DNA of 64,000 nt, taken from positions 620,001-684,000 of the forward strand of contig NZ_CP014213.1 in assembly GCF_003268005.1 (NCBI RefSeq). Direction: 5' to 3'. This stretch comes from Methanosphaera sp. BMS (GTDB lineage: Archaea > Methanobacteriota > Methanobacteria > Methanobacteriales > Methanobacteriaceae). This document shows, one piece after another, positions 1 through 8,294 of the stretch (the stretch's first letter is position 1; each line of letters opens with the position of its first letter). The notes below the pieces were generated by a model that made no database searches, was not told the origin of the DNA, and saw only the letters and a list, made by a program, of their open reading frames with translations. The translations under genes were made by a program, and so were the position numbers.

Positions 1-120
1 TTATCACAAGTAATATTTGAAATTATTGAAAAGTTCCTGGGAGAACATGAAATAAAAGTAGAATTTACTGGTGCTGATGGACAATTAAACACTTATAAAG
101 AAACAATAATAATTGAATAA
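1..120 (+). CDS. C-terminal end of a surface protein paralogous to the next gene (partial)
   Basis: An open frame runs from the window edge to a TAA at 118-120, giving the last 39 residues of a protein. They align with the C-terminus of the protein at 579-1553: both have a helix-like segment followed by a KxEFT stretch, a tyrosine after a Thr, and an ending of hydrophobic residues and IIE or VIIE. The two genes are therefore tandem paralogues. The N-terminal part lies outside the window, so it cannot be said whether this copy also has the Met-rich repeat. Confidence 0.75.
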   Translation, partial: LSQVIFEIIEKFLGEHEIKVEFTGADGQLNTYKETIIIE

Positions 121-578
121 ATATTTCAATTATTTTTTTTATATTTTTTTTTAAACTATATTCATAACTAATTATTTCTTCTATTGATTTATACTAATAT
201 AAAACCAATTTTATTTTAATATTAAGATATTGATAACTAATTTTATACTTATTATATATTTTTCAATAATTTAAATTTGTTAATATATTTCTGATTTAAA
301 TGGAATACTCTCTTTTTGTATAATTATAAAATTGAAAAAGGTGATTTTGACTATGTTTATTAAAAATTACTAGTTTTATCTAAAATTTTACATAAAAACA
401 TAACGATTAAAATCAAATCTTTATTATATACAACTAAAAATAACACATCTTAATTTTCGTATTTTTATATTTTATACTTTTTTCTAAGTCCTTTTTTATA
501 TATGAATGCCTATTTTTATTAAATAAAAGTTATAACTTTATATAGTTTTTTAAAGAATATAATAAATGGAGGTATATA
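121..578. other. T-rich intergenic stretch, no gene seen
   Basis: About 460 bases of very A+T-rich DNA between the two paralogues. No open frame with a ribosome binding site is visible. It must contain the terminator of the first gene (T-runs from about 128) and the promoter of the next. A good ribosome binding site, GGAGGT at 568-573, lies just before the next start. Confidence 0.6.
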
Positions 579-1553
579 ATGTCAAAAAAATTGTTAATAA
601 GTGTATTATTATTAATATGTTTCGTAACTCTAGCTAGTGTTAGTGCTGCAGATAACAGTTCAGAAGATTCTGTGGCAACTGATAGCAGTACAGCTGATTC
701 TAATGCACCTAGTACAGGAAACATTTTTAATACAAATGGAAATGAAAACTCCCAGTCAACTGGTGGTTTTTCAATGGGTAACATGAGTGGTATGAACATG
801 TCAGATATGATGTCTGGAATGAATATGTCAGATATGATGTCCGGTATGAACATGAGTGGTATGAACTTCTCTGGAATGAATATGTCAGATATGATGTCTG
901 GTATGAACATGTCTGGAATGAACTTCTCTGGAATGAACATGTCCGGTATGAATATGTCAGATATGATGTCTGGTATGAACATGAGTGGTATGAACTTCTC
1001 TGGTATGAATATGTCAGATATGATGTCTGGTATGAACATGAGTGGTATGAACTTCTCTGGAATGAACATGTCCGATATGATACCAGGTATGAATATGTCT
1101 GATTTAATACCAGGTATGAACACAACCACAAATGATACAACACCAGAAGCTAGTCCAAGTAACGCTGATCAAAGTCAGGGAAATTCCCAACCAGCACCAA
1201 CTGCTCAAAAACAGAAAGTTGTTAAACAAAATCCAACAAAAACAACTAACAACCAACAGAAAGTATATAAAACACATACTATCAAAAAAGCTAGTGACAA
1301 TAGTGTAGTATATCAAGGAAACTCATTGACACTAGATGCAATAAACAAAATATTCGGTCAAAATATAGCTAATGGACATTTAGTAGTCTTCATGGATGGT
1401 CAGGTAGTATTCAATGGTACTGTAACTGATGATTTATCATTTACCATACTACAGTTCATTGAACAATATCTTGGTAATCATAACATTAAAATAGAATTTA
1501 CTGATGCCAACAACAATACCAACACCTATGATGAAAATGTTATAATCGAATAA
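579..1553 (+). CDS. Secreted Met-rich, sequon-rich repeat protein
   Basis: 324 residues. Residues 1-23 form a signal peptide (Lys-Lys, hydrophobic core, cleavage after SVSA). Residues 24-64 are an Asn/Ser-rich linker. Residues 65-180 are a repeat built from GMNMS, GMNFS and SDMMS blocks, in which 17 tripeptides are N-M-S or N-F-S, i.e. potential N-glycosylation sequons, and in which methionine is the commonest residue. A Pro/Gln/Lys linker leads to a C-terminal domain (about 230-324) shared with the upstream paralogue. The start is fixed by GGAGGT 5 bases upstream. No anchor is seen. Family unknown to me. Met-rich repeats can bind Cu(I), and sequon clusters are typical of surface glycoproteins; neither function is shown here. 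Confidence 0.8.
   Translation: MSKKLLISVLLLICFVTLASVSAADNSSEDSVATDSSTADSNAPSTGNIFNTNGNENSQSTGGFSMGNMSGMNMSDMMSGMNMSDMMSGMNMSGMNFSGMNMSDMMSGMNMSGMNFSGMNMSGMNMSDMMSGMNMSGMNFSGMNMSDMMSGMNMSGMNFSGMNMSDMIPGMNMSDLIPGMNTTTNDTTPEASPSNADQSQGNSQPAPTAQKQKVVKQNPTKTTNNQQKVYKTHTIKKASDNSVVYQGNSLTLDAINKIFGQNIANGHLVVFMDGQVVFNGTVTDDLSFTILQFIEQYLGNHNIKIEFTDANNNTNTYDENVIIE
774..1118 (+). repeat. In-frame tandem repeat coding for Met/Asn/Ser blocks
   Basis: A roughly 57-base unit (19 codons: GMNMSGMNFSGMNMSDMMS) recurs about four times with small variations, preceded by shorter MNMSDMMSG blocks and followed by two degenerate units in which MMS becomes MIP or LIP. The near identity at DNA level (same codons for most residues) points to recent expansion and contraction by slippage or unequal recombination. 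The antisense strand is also open over most of this stretch, a by-product of the repeat. Confidence 0.85.
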
Positions 1554-2039
1554 TTTCATCTCCATTTTTCATTTTTTTTAAATATTTTTTTTATTCAATA
1601 TTAAATTTAATAAATATGACTCTTGTTATTTTTCATCATATAAATTATTATTCTCTTTTTTATCATTAATACTTTTGTCCATCTTAATTTAGTATTACTT
1701 TTTTTATTTTAATTAATATTTATGATATTTATTTATATCATGTTGATGATATAATTTTTTGATGTTTCTTAAAAAAGTATTTTGTCAAATTGTCAAAAAG
1801 TGTTCACTTTTATAACACTATTTGTTCTCATACTACGAACAAACCATATGTTTTTACTTCGTTATACGGTAGTATAACGAACTAAAATTGCAACATCTAA
1901 CAATCCAAAAAAGTACCAAAAACAAAACCTTACAAAAACACCAAAAATCAACCACGACATATAGATGTAACATACCCAAAAATGAAAAGTAAAGAAAAAT
2001 GCAAATTAGGAAAAATTTTGCCAAAAAAAATACAGACAT
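1554..2039. other. Intergenic DNA with two inverted repeats, no convincing gene
   Basis: A/T-rich DNA. The first part (to about 1750) is T-rich on the plus strand, the part from 1880 is A/C-rich. A 61-codon minus-strand frame (1854-2039) codes a hydrophobic peptide but has no ribosome binding site and may simply mirror the A-rich composition. Two inverted repeats at 1821-1881 are listed separately. Confidence 0.5.
1821..1881. promoter_or_regulatory. Two adjacent inverted repeats
   Basis: TTTGTTC (1821-1827) is mirrored by GAACAAA (1837-1843) with 9 bases between. TTCGTTATAC (1858-1867) is mirrored exactly by GTATAACGAA (1872-1881) around a 4-base loop GGTA. The second is a perfect 10-base-pair stem. 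Not followed by a T-run on either strand, so an operator or recombination site is as likely as a terminator. No gene starts close by. Confidence 0.5.
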
Positions 2040-2276
2040 AATAAAAAAATTAGTACATACTAAAAAATATAATACAAAGCAAACATACTAAAAAACATAG
2101 TATATACTAAAAAACATAATATAATCCAAATATAATAAAAAAGAAATATATACTAAATAATATAGTATGTACTAAAATATATAATATATAAAAAATATAA
2201 TAAAAAATATAGTACATATTAAAAAACATAATATATATTAAAATAATAATAATTAGATTAAATAGGAGAACTATAT
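2040..2276 (+). promoter_or_regulatory. Array of TAGTATATACTA-type palindromes upstream of the AAA+ gene
   Basis: The 240 bases before the AAA+ gene contain repeated variants of a 12-base palindrome: TAGTACATACTA, TAGTATATACTA, TAGTATGTACTA and TAGTACATATTA, most followed by an A-run and CATA. TAGTATATACTA is its own reverse complement. This looks like a multi-site operator rather than random A+T richness, because the units share spacing elements and sit only before AAA+ genes of this family. The gene's ribosome binding site (AGGAGA) follows at about 2262. Confidence 0.6.
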
Positions 2277-3467
2277 ATGTCTAACCTACCTTGGGGTAAC
2301 AATCAAAATTTAACAGATGAAGAATTCTACAATAGAGACTATGAATTAAATAATCTAAAAAGCTTACTAGAAACGACAAGTCAAGGACATGCACCTGATA
2401 TATTATTAACCGGTATAAGAGGTGTTGGAAAAACAGTATTTTTACAAAAAATAAAAAGAACACTAGAAAAAGATTATCTAACAATATACTTAGATTTATC
2501 TCACTCTGAATGTTTCCAAAAAAATAATATGAGTATAAATGGATTAATGAACTATTTTTTTACAGAGATTATGAAGGAATGTCATAAACAAAACATAACC
2601 ACCTTGGATAAAAAACTCGAAAAATACTTCAAATCGAACGATATAAAAATCAGAGAATTCATAACAATAGACAAAATTCAATTACCCATTTTTTCATTAG
2701 AAGAAAATACTGAAAAAACTATGAATTTCGTTTTTAATTTACCAGAAAAAATATATGAAGAAAATCAAGACAAAATTAAAGGTATAATAATATTCATTGA
2801 CGAATTTCAAATTATCAAAGAACTAGGAAAATATAAAGAATCGTTCTTATGGAAAATGAGAAGTTATATTCAGAATCAAAGAAATGTAGCTTACCTATTT
2901 TCAGGATCAACGAGTTTACAAGATAAATTTATATCAGAAATAGCAGGACAAAACGGTGTATTTGGAGGACGAATGATTACATTACAAATCAATCCATTCG
3001 ATAAAGAAACAACAAGAAATTACCTAAATGAAAAGGCACCAGAGATAATATTTTCAGAAGAAGGATTTGAAAGATTTTACAAATGTACAAAAGGAATACC
3101 ATCATACGTGAATATTTTTGCATCATTACTACCAACTAATGAAGAATTGGATGAAAAAGAAATAAATAATCAATTTAATAAAAAAATAACAGCAATAAGT
3201 TCACATTTAATAAATATATGGACAAGATTATCCTATAGAGAACAAACAATAATAATATTATTACTAAATGAACCATTAAAACGTATAGATATAGCAAATA
3301 AATTAAATATTTCATCAGGTTCACTAAGCAATTACTTAATTAACCTTCAAAATCAAGATATAATACATATAAATAATAAAAAATATGAAATAAGCGAAAA
3401 AATACTGAAAAAATGGCTAAAAATTGAATATGAAGAAAAAGGAGTATATCCATATAGACAGATATAA
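2277..3467 (+). CDS. Archaeal AAA+ ATPase (PF01637-like) with C-terminal winged helix
   Basis: 396 residues. N-terminal FYNRDYEL box typical of archaeal STAND-like ATPases, Walker A GIRGVGKT at about residues 47-54, Walker B IIIFIDEF at about 167-174, sensor-like FSGSTS, and FGGRMITL plus PFDKETTRNYL motifs. The last 90 residues (REQTIIILLLNEP, IANKLNISSGSLSNYL) form a winged helix-turn-helix. Closely related in layout to the ATPase at 47984-49147. Such proteins are often single-gene, fast-evolving accessory genes in archaea; their substrate is unknown. The C-terminal DNA-binding-like domain and the palindrome array directly upstream suggest self-regulation (inference). ATG start with AGGAGA in front. 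Confidence 0.85.
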   Translation: MSNLPWGNNQNLTDEEFYNRDYELNNLKSLLETTSQGHAPDILLTGIRGVGKTVFLQKIKRTLEKDYLTIYLDLSHSECFQKNNMSINGLMNYFFTEIMKECHKQNITTLDKKLEKYFKSNDIKIREFITIDKIQLPIFSLEENTEKTMNFVFNLPEKIYEENQDKIKGIIIFIDEFQIIKELGKYKESFLWKMRSYIQNQRNVAYLFSGSTSLQDKFISEIAGQNGVFGGRMITLQINPFDKETTRNYLNEKAPEIIFSEEGFERFYKCTKGIPSYVNIFASLLPTNEELDEKEINNQFNKKITAISSHLINIWTRLSYREQTIIILLLNEPLKRIDIANKLNISSGSLSNYLINLQNQDIIHINNKKYEISEKILKKWLKIEYEEKGVYPYRQI

Positions 3468-3503
3468 TATCCATAATTAAATAGTATAAATTCTAAAATC
3501 TAT

Positions 3504-3695
3504 TCATTGTCTTTCTTTTTTAATGAGAATTCTACGGGCTTCCTTCACTTCCAGAATTATGTTCAAATCTAAGTCCTCTAGTTCATATCCAAGTAATCTT
3601 CCTAGAATTATATCTTTGAAGTTTATGTAGTTTTGTTTCTATTTTTCTAGTGTATTATTGTTTAATCTGTTTATCCAGTCATTTACTGGATTCAT
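3504..3695 (-). pseudogene. Short reading frame with an internal stop, unknown family
   Basis: On the minus strand a frame begins at ATG 3693-3695 (MNPVNDWINRLNNNTLEK), meets a TAG after 18 codons, and then stays open for 44 codons (about 3638-3507) ending in a basic tail KEARRILIKKERQ. The composition on both sides of the stop is protein-like (NFKDIILGRLLGYELEDLDL), so it looks like a small gene killed by one nonsense change. No ribosome binding site is clear. I do not recognise the family. Region 3467-3503 and 3696-3898 hold nothing else visible. Confidence 0.45.
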
Positions 3696-3898
3696 GTCGG
3701 TTGATTTATTTTTAGTTTATGAAACATTCTCAAAAATGTCATAAATTCATTTTTTAAAATCACATTTGAAAAAAACAAAAATAATATAAAAAGTGCACAT
3801 GCTAATATTTAATATATGGTATTTTTACGTGGAAATTAATATTTATACCCTAAAAATAGAAAAATTAGAAGTTTAAACCATTAGATAGGTTTAACACT

Positions 3899-4654
3899 TT
3901 ATGGTTGATTATCCAAATCGATTATATAAACGTTTTCAAGATTTTCAGGCCCTAATGGTGTATGGGTAGAAAGGTATACTGTTGGATTATTGGAAACAAA
4001 TTCACGTACATTATCCAAAGTTTCACGTGCTAATTCTAAATCTTCAAATACTACGGATAACTTATTTGCATATAACGCCTCGTCAGTGTATGTTACATCT
4101 CCATGAAACATGTAATATTTATCCTCTTTTTCTGCTATCACAATACTGTTTCCGGTAGTATGGCCCTTTGCTTCTATTAGGTATATATTATCAGTAATTT
4201 TTTCTGAATTTGTAAAGTTATAATATGAACCATTGTTAAATTCTACGGGAATTATATTATCTCCTTCAAGTTTCATTTCCTCAGCTTCTATTTTGGAGAT
4301 GTATACTTTGGCATTTGGAAAGCTTCTTATTTCACCTGTATGGTCTGGATGTTTATGTGTTATGAGAATTTTTGTTACATCTTCTTTCTTATATCCCAAA
4401 TTTTCCAGTGCCGTTACATAATCTGTAATCGCTCATATATAGTGGTGCATCTTCCTCTCTTGGCATATTAGGGGTTTCTTTTGGCATTCCTGTGTCTGCC
4501 AAGATTACTTCATCACCGGTATCTATCACATAGTTTTGTAGGCTGGATATGTACTTGATTGAAGAATCAAATTTGTTTACTCCTTCTTTTCCACCAAAGG
4601 CAAACGCCTGGGTCATAAATCCATTTTATATAACTTAACTGCCTTTATTTCCAT
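3899..4654 (-). pseudogene. Metallo-beta-lactamase-fold hydrolase broken by two frameshifts
   Basis: Three minus-strand frames join into one MBL-fold protein of about 250 residues. The first begins at ATG 4654 after GAGGT (MEIKAVKLYKMDL) and breaks near 4614. The second runs from about 4616 (TQAFAFGGKEGVNKF, VILADTGMPKETP) and breaks near 4425. The third carries the metal motif HKHPDHTGE (HxHxDH), the later GHTTGN His and FHGDV Asp, and a final STHTPLG His. All metal ligands are present, so the decay may be recent, or one indel could be a sequencing error. The lactonase-like (AHL-lactonase) group is the closest resemblance I can name. It lies just downstream of the ferritin-like gene on the same strand. 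Confidence 0.7.
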
Positions 4655-4672
4655 TAGAAAACCTCAACTTGA

Positions 4673-5131
4673 TTATAAGAATTTGAATAAAAAGTTTTGT
4701 AATCCAATTTTTTCGGCTAATTCTATCTGTTCTTCACTCCAATACATGTCTTCTTCTTCATCTTTAAGATATTCTTTCATTAAGTCATATGTTGTTATAT
4801 CAAAGATGCCTGATTCCATAAGCTCAGTTATTGTATTTATTCCATCTACTGATACCTGATAGTCTGCCTTGATAAATTCAAGTACATCTTCATATACCGG
4901 TTTTTCAGGTTGTTGTTGTTGTACTAGTGTTCCACCTAAGTCTAATATTCTGTCCATGAATTGTTCTACAAAGTCTAGTTCTTCTGCGGCATGTTCTGCA
5001 TATTTTTCTCCAAGTTTTGTGAATCCCTGTGAGTTGAATATTTTTGATTGGATTCTGTGTTGGAATGAATTTGCGGATAATTCTGTTACGATCATTTGTA
5101 ATGTTTTAATAGTTTCTTCTTTATTTGCCAT
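4673..5131 (-). CDS. Ferritin-like (bacterioferritin/Dps-type) protein
   Basis: 152 residues, all helical. The pattern of ferritin-like diiron proteins is visible: Glu/Ser/Gln-rich helix (ELSANSFQHRIQSKIF), then GEKYAEHAAEELDFVEQFMDRILDLGGT, which matches the bacterioferritin HxxEE followed by RILxLGG, then a second pair of helices with EEDMYWSEEQIELAEKIG near the end. It probably stores iron or detoxifies oxygen or peroxide. The ATG at 5131 (MANKEE) is chosen because GAGGT lies 8-9 bases upstream; a TTG 15 bases further up overlaps that site. A palindrome in the promoter and the MarR gene upstream suggest regulation by MarR. Confidence 0.75.
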   Translation of the reverse strand: MANKEETIKTLQMIVTELSANSFQHRIQSKIFNSQGFTKLGEKYAEHAAEELDFVEQFMDRILDLGGTLVQQQQPEKPVYEDVLEFIKADYQVSVDGINTITELMESGIFDITTYDLMKEYLKDEEEDMYWSEEQIELAEKIGLQNFLFKFL

Positions 5132-5157
5132 TTTTTTTAACCTCAATAACTTTAAGA

Positions 5158-5172
5158 CTTAACTAAGTTAAG
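5158..5172. promoter_or_regulatory. Palindromic operator, probably for MarR
   Basis: CTTAACTAAGTTAAG: two perfect 7-base arms (CTTAACT/AGTTAAG) around one central base, located 27 bases upstream of the ferritin-like start and about 40 bases downstream of the MarR stop. Its size and symmetry fit a MarR dimer. The same half site (GACTTAACTTAA) occurs once more near 13270, in a gene-free stretch. Confidence 0.6.
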
Positions 5173-5211
5173 ACTATACATTAGTATATAATTAATAATA
5201 TATAAAGTTGA

Positions 5212-5661
5212 TTATAACTCCATGGAATTTATAGTTATTTTATGCAGATTCTCTTTAAATTTATCCTTATCGGCATCACTTAAAGTTTGTGTGAACAATG
5301 TTTCCCATTCATAAGTCAACTTCAGTATTTGATGAACCAATAATTCCCCCTTTTGGCTTAAGGATACAATTTTTTTAGATGAATTCTTTTCATCAATTTT
5401 TCGCACAATATATCCCTTTTTCTCTAATTTTTTCAACATTTTTGTCACATACGCTTCAGAAACAAACAACAAATTAGCTAATTCGCGTTGTGAGAATGAT
5501 TTATAATAAAATATATTATATATGAATGTTATTTCACCCTGAGTAATATCAAAATTTGTTAACTTATTTTTTAGGTAATTATTGTATCGTAAGAGTATAT
5601 ATTCCATATAAAATGTTAATGGAGTAAAAGGCATTCTTTCATCCAAATTATATTTATCCAT
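5212..5661 (-). CDS. MarR-family transcription regulator
   Basis: 149 residues with the MarR layout: N-terminal dimerisation helix, then ITQGEITFIYNIF, helix-turn-helix SQRELANLLFVSEAYVTKMLKKLEKKGYI, and the beta-hairpin wing RKIDEKNSSKKIVSLSQKG, ending with a long C-terminal dimer helix. Ribosome binding site AAGGTGAA precedes ATG 5661. It lies upstream of the ferritin-like gene on the same strand with an operator-like palindrome between them, so it probably senses oxidant or phenolic-type ligands and controls that gene. The 5662-6125 stretch upstream has no gene. Confidence 0.85.
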   Translation of the reverse strand: MDKYNLDERMPFTPLTFYMEYILLRYNNYLKNKLTNFDITQGEITFIYNIFYYKSFSQRELANLLFVSEAYVTKMLKKLEKKGYIVRKIDEKNSSKKIVSLSQKGELLVHQILKLTYEWETLFTQTLSDADKDKFKENLHKITINSMEL

Positions 5662-5984
5662 AATTTCACCTTGTATATTATTATATCCAACAAAATATTA
5701 ATAATAATCATCAATATAAAAAAGAGGGGATTAAAGATAGTTCTATTATTATTTTATAATATCCATTAAAAATATGTTTATCATCTGATTAAATATCTTA
5801 TACTGATGTTGAATTATCCAAAATTTTATTATCATTTCAAAATATGAATCTTTAATAATAAATCTTATTAAAATACTAAAAATGATACAAGACATATACA
5901 TGTAATTACTTACAAATAATAGTAAGTCATTTTATGGAATTGTAATTTAGGTTATCAAAATTTTTCCAAAATTTAATGTAAAAT

Positions 5985-6125
5985 GTATATGTACTAATAT
6001 TATTAATATTTTCCAAATATACTAAAAAATTTAGTATATGTTATTATTTACATAAATAAACTATGCTATAAAAATTAATACATACAAAAAAATTAATGTA
6101 TAGAAGATTATAATTACGATAATAT
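5985..6125 (+). promoter_or_regulatory. Degenerate palindrome-rich promoter of a lost AAA+ gene
   Basis: TACTAATATTATTAATATT, then AAATATACTAAAAAATTTAGTATATG and further TACATAC/TATGC elements resemble the TAGTATATACTA array before the AAA+ gene at 2277. It leads directly into the AAA+ stub at 6126. Much weaker than the array at 2040-2276. Confidence 0.4.
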
Positions 6126-6212
6126 ATGTCTGATTTAGCATGGAAAACAATCCGACTTAGAGATGATGAATTTTATAATAATGAAGGCGAATTAAGTACG
6201 TTGCAGATTTAA
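6126..6212 (+). pseudogene. N-terminal stub of an archaeal AAA+ ATPase
   Basis: ATG 6126 opens a 28-codon frame (MSDLAWKTIRLRDDEFYNN, then EGELSTLQI, stop). It matches the first 28 residues of the ATPase at 2277 (MSNLPW..., DEEFYNRDYELNNLKSL) residue for residue in pattern. The rest of the gene has been lost; the following 300 bases are plain A/T-rich DNA. This shows that a second member of the family once stood here, 3.8 kb from the first. Confidence 0.7.
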
Positions 6213-6560
6213 TCTGTTAATATTTTTTTCAATTTTTTTTTCATTCAAAGGATTTCGTGTTTAATTATTGTTTAATGTAGTATTCATTTATTCTATTTTT
6301 TTAATATTATTTCTATTTTATTTATATAGTAAATTAAACAATATAATTAATTATATATATTAAAGTAACTAATATATTATTAGAGATAGTTTTATGTTCT
6401 ATAATTGAATTTACTGTATTTGATGTAAATTTTAAATAAAGTAATGAAATTTCTTGGAATTTCAAATTAACGTGTACATTAATGTGAAATTTCATTTAAA
6501 TAGATAATAATGTTTTTATAATCAATTAAACCTTTTTGTGGTTTTTTATAAAAATGCATC

Positions 6561-6574
6561 GGAAGAGCATTTCC
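6561..6574. promoter_or_regulatory. NrpR-type nitrogen operator 1
   Basis: GGAAGAGCATTTCC fits the NrpR consensus GGAA-N6-TTCC known from Methanococcus. It lies 19 bases upstream of the probable TATA box (6593-6602) of the glutamate synthase operon. A second copy is at 6641. Confidence 0.8.
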
Positions 6575-6592
6575 TTTATGGTATTAAAAATA

Positions 6593-6602
6593 TTTATAAA
6601 TA
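6593..6602 (+). promoter_or_regulatory. TATA box of the glutamate synthase operon
   Basis: TTTATAAATA, 90 bases upstream of the start codon and flanked by the two NrpR-type operators. Transcription would begin about 25 bases downstream, placing operator 2 just inside the leader, where repressor binding would block the polymerase. Confidence 0.55.
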
Positions 6603-6640
6603 ACTTAACAATCATAAATGTATCTTCATAAAATACTATC

Positions 6641-6654
6641 GGAAGATACCTTCC
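6641..6654. promoter_or_regulatory. NrpR-type nitrogen operator 2
   Basis: GGAAGATACCTTCC, again GGAA-N6-TTCC, 28 bases before the start of the operon. Centres of operators 1 and 2 are 80 bases apart, close to a whole number of helical turns at 10-10.5 bases per turn, which would allow cooperative binding. Confidence 0.85.
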
Positions 6655-6682
6655 TATCAAAAAAATTAAGAGGTATAAAAAA

Positions 6683-7600
6683 ATGTGTGGAATAGCAGGA
6701 GTAATATATAAAGATAAAAAAACACACAACGTTGGAAAATCATTAACATCAATGCTGGAATCCCTACAACACAGAGGACCGGATTCAGCAGGATTTGCCA
6801 TATATGGCGGATTAAATCTACCAAAAAACAACTACCAATTAAACGTAGAAGTAAAAAACGAACAAGAAATATTAGACAAACTAAAAACAACAATCAAAGA
6901 AACAAGTTCAATATATAACGAAGAACTAATCAAATCAGACCAAAAACATAACGTATACCGTTGTGAAATAAAACTCAAAGAATATTCCATGTTAAAGCCA
7001 TTAATCCAAAACCTGGATGAAATAGAAGACATCCAAGTAATAAACGGATCACACTCCTTTGAAATGATAAAAGACATTGGAAAAGTAAAGGACATAGCCA
7101 AAAGATACAACGTACCCAAAAGAAAAGGAACACATGGAATAGGTCATACACGATTTGCAACAGAAAGCGGAATAGACCGATACCATGCACACCCATATCA
7201 AAGCTACATAACACCCGACATAACCGTTGTACATAACGGACAAATCACAAACTACTGGAAAATAAGAGACCCACTCGAAAGAAAAGGACATGAATTCAAA
7301 ACATTAAATGACACAGAATGCATAGTACACTACATAGCAGAAAAACTATCCCACGGATACAAACTGGAAGAAACTCTTGAAGAAGCAGTAAAGGATTTGG
7401 ACGGTCCATTTTCAATACTTGTAGGAACACCAAATGGAATAGGAATAGCAAAAGACAAACTAGGACTAAGACCGGGAGTAATGGCAGAAAATGATGACGT
7501 ATTTGCAATAGCATCAGAGGAAATGTCACTGCAGGACGTACTGGATACAAATCAGGTAGAACAAATAGCACCCGGAGAAACCAGGTCATACACCATATAA
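6683..7600 (+). CDS. Glutamate synthase, class-II glutamine amidotransferase subunit (archaeal split type)
   Basis: 305 residues. It begins MCGIAGV, so after Met removal Cys2 is the N-terminal nucleophile; LQHRGPDSAGFA, HGIGHTRFATESG, AHPY, VVHNGQITN and DTECIVHYI are the standard Ntn-amidotransferase motifs. The length and lack of further domains fit the stand-alone subunit of archaeal glutamate synthase, which frees ammonia from glutamine and passes it to the FMN subunit encoded at 9372. First gene of a tight four-gene operon (gap 17 bases to the next start). AAGAGGT precedes the ATG. Two NrpR-type operators lie upstream. Confidence 0.9.
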   Translation: MCGIAGVIYKDKKTHNVGKSLTSMLESLQHRGPDSAGFAIYGGLNLPKNNYQLNVEVKNEQEILDKLKTTIKETSSIYNEELIKSDQKHNVYRCEIKLKEYSMLKPLIQNLDEIEDIQVINGSHSFEMIKDIGKVKDIAKRYNVPKRKGTHGIGHTRFATESGIDRYHAHPYQSYITPDITVVHNGQITNYWKIRDPLERKGHEFKTLNDTECIVHYIAEKLSHGYKLEETLEEAVKDLDGPFSILVGTPNGIGIAKDKLGLRPGVMAENDDVFAIASEEMSLQDVLDTNQVEQIAPGETRSYTI

Positions 7601-7617
7601 AAAAAGAAGTGAATAAT

Positions 7618-8289
7618 ATGAGTAAATATATAATTGATGCTGAAGATATGGACGAAAAAGAATTGAATCGTTCAATAAAGGAACATGCAGTAAATTATGA
7701 TAAACTAATAATTAAAAATCCACAATCAAGACATAACATTGCTGCAGGTGTAACCGAAGAAGTGGAAATAGAAATAGATGGATCAGCCGGATATTTTGTT
7801 GGAACAATGATAGACGGTCCAAAAATACATATCAAAAGAAACGCCGGATGGTTTGCCGGAGACAACATGACCCGTGGCGAATTAATCATCGAAGGTGGAG
7901 TAGGTGATGGAGCAGGCCAAGGAATATATGGAGGAACAGTAGTCATAAAAGGTGATGCAGGTTCACGTACCGGAGAAATCATGAAAGGAGGAACAGTAAT
8001 AATCGGTGGAAACAGCGGTTTCATGACAGGACTATTAATGATGGGTGGTCGACTGATAGTACTGGGAAACGTAACAGATGATGCCGGTGAATCCATCATG
8101 CGTGGAACAATATACGTACTGGGAGATGTAAAAAGCCTTGGAAAAAATGCAAAAATGGAACAATCCACATTAGAGGATCAAAAAGAGTTGAAAACATTAC
8201 TTACAAAATATGGATTTGAAATAACTGATATAGATTATACAAACTTCAAAAAGATTACAAACGAATCCAATAACCACTTAATGGAGTGA
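7618..8289 (+). CDS. Glutamate synthase, GXGXG (alpha-subunit C-terminal) subunit
   Basis: 223 residues. The middle is a right-handed beta-helix with repeated G-x-x-x-G-x-x-x-x-G blocks (GYFVGTMIDGP, GWFAGDNMTRGEL, GDGAGQGIYGGTVV, GDAGSRTGEIMKGGTVI, GNSGFMTGLLMMGGRLIVLG). This is the GXGXG domain found at the C-terminus of bacterial GltB and in formylmethanofuran dehydrogenase subunit C. In bacterial GltB it is structural, bracing the ammonia tunnel. ATG 7618 follows AAGTGA; a GTG 9 bases upstream overlaps it. The stop overlaps the ribosome binding site of the next gene. Confidence 0.88.
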   Translation: MSKYIIDAEDMDEKELNRSIKEHAVNYDKLIIKNPQSRHNIAAGVTEEVEIEIDGSAGYFVGTMIDGPKIHIKRNAGWFAGDNMTRGELIIEGGVGDGAGQGIYGGTVVIKGDAGSRTGEIMKGGTVIIGGNSGFMTGLLMMGGRLIVLGNVTDDAGESIMRGTIYVLGDVKSLGKNAKMEQSTLEDQKELKTLLTKYGFEITDIDYTNFKKITNESNNHLME

Positions 8290-8294
8290 GAACG

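Noticed and set aside
530-1129. Long minus-strand frames opposite the Met-rich repeat
   Set aside because: They exist only because the tandem repeat has no stops in several frames; no ribosome binding site and low-complexity product.
1854-2039. Minus-strand frame for a hydrophobic 61-residue peptide
   Set aside because: No ribosome binding site; hydrophobicity follows from the T-rich strand.
7049-7589. Minus-strand frames inside the glutamate synthase operon
   Set aside because: Antisense shadows of a clearly coding, conserved gene.
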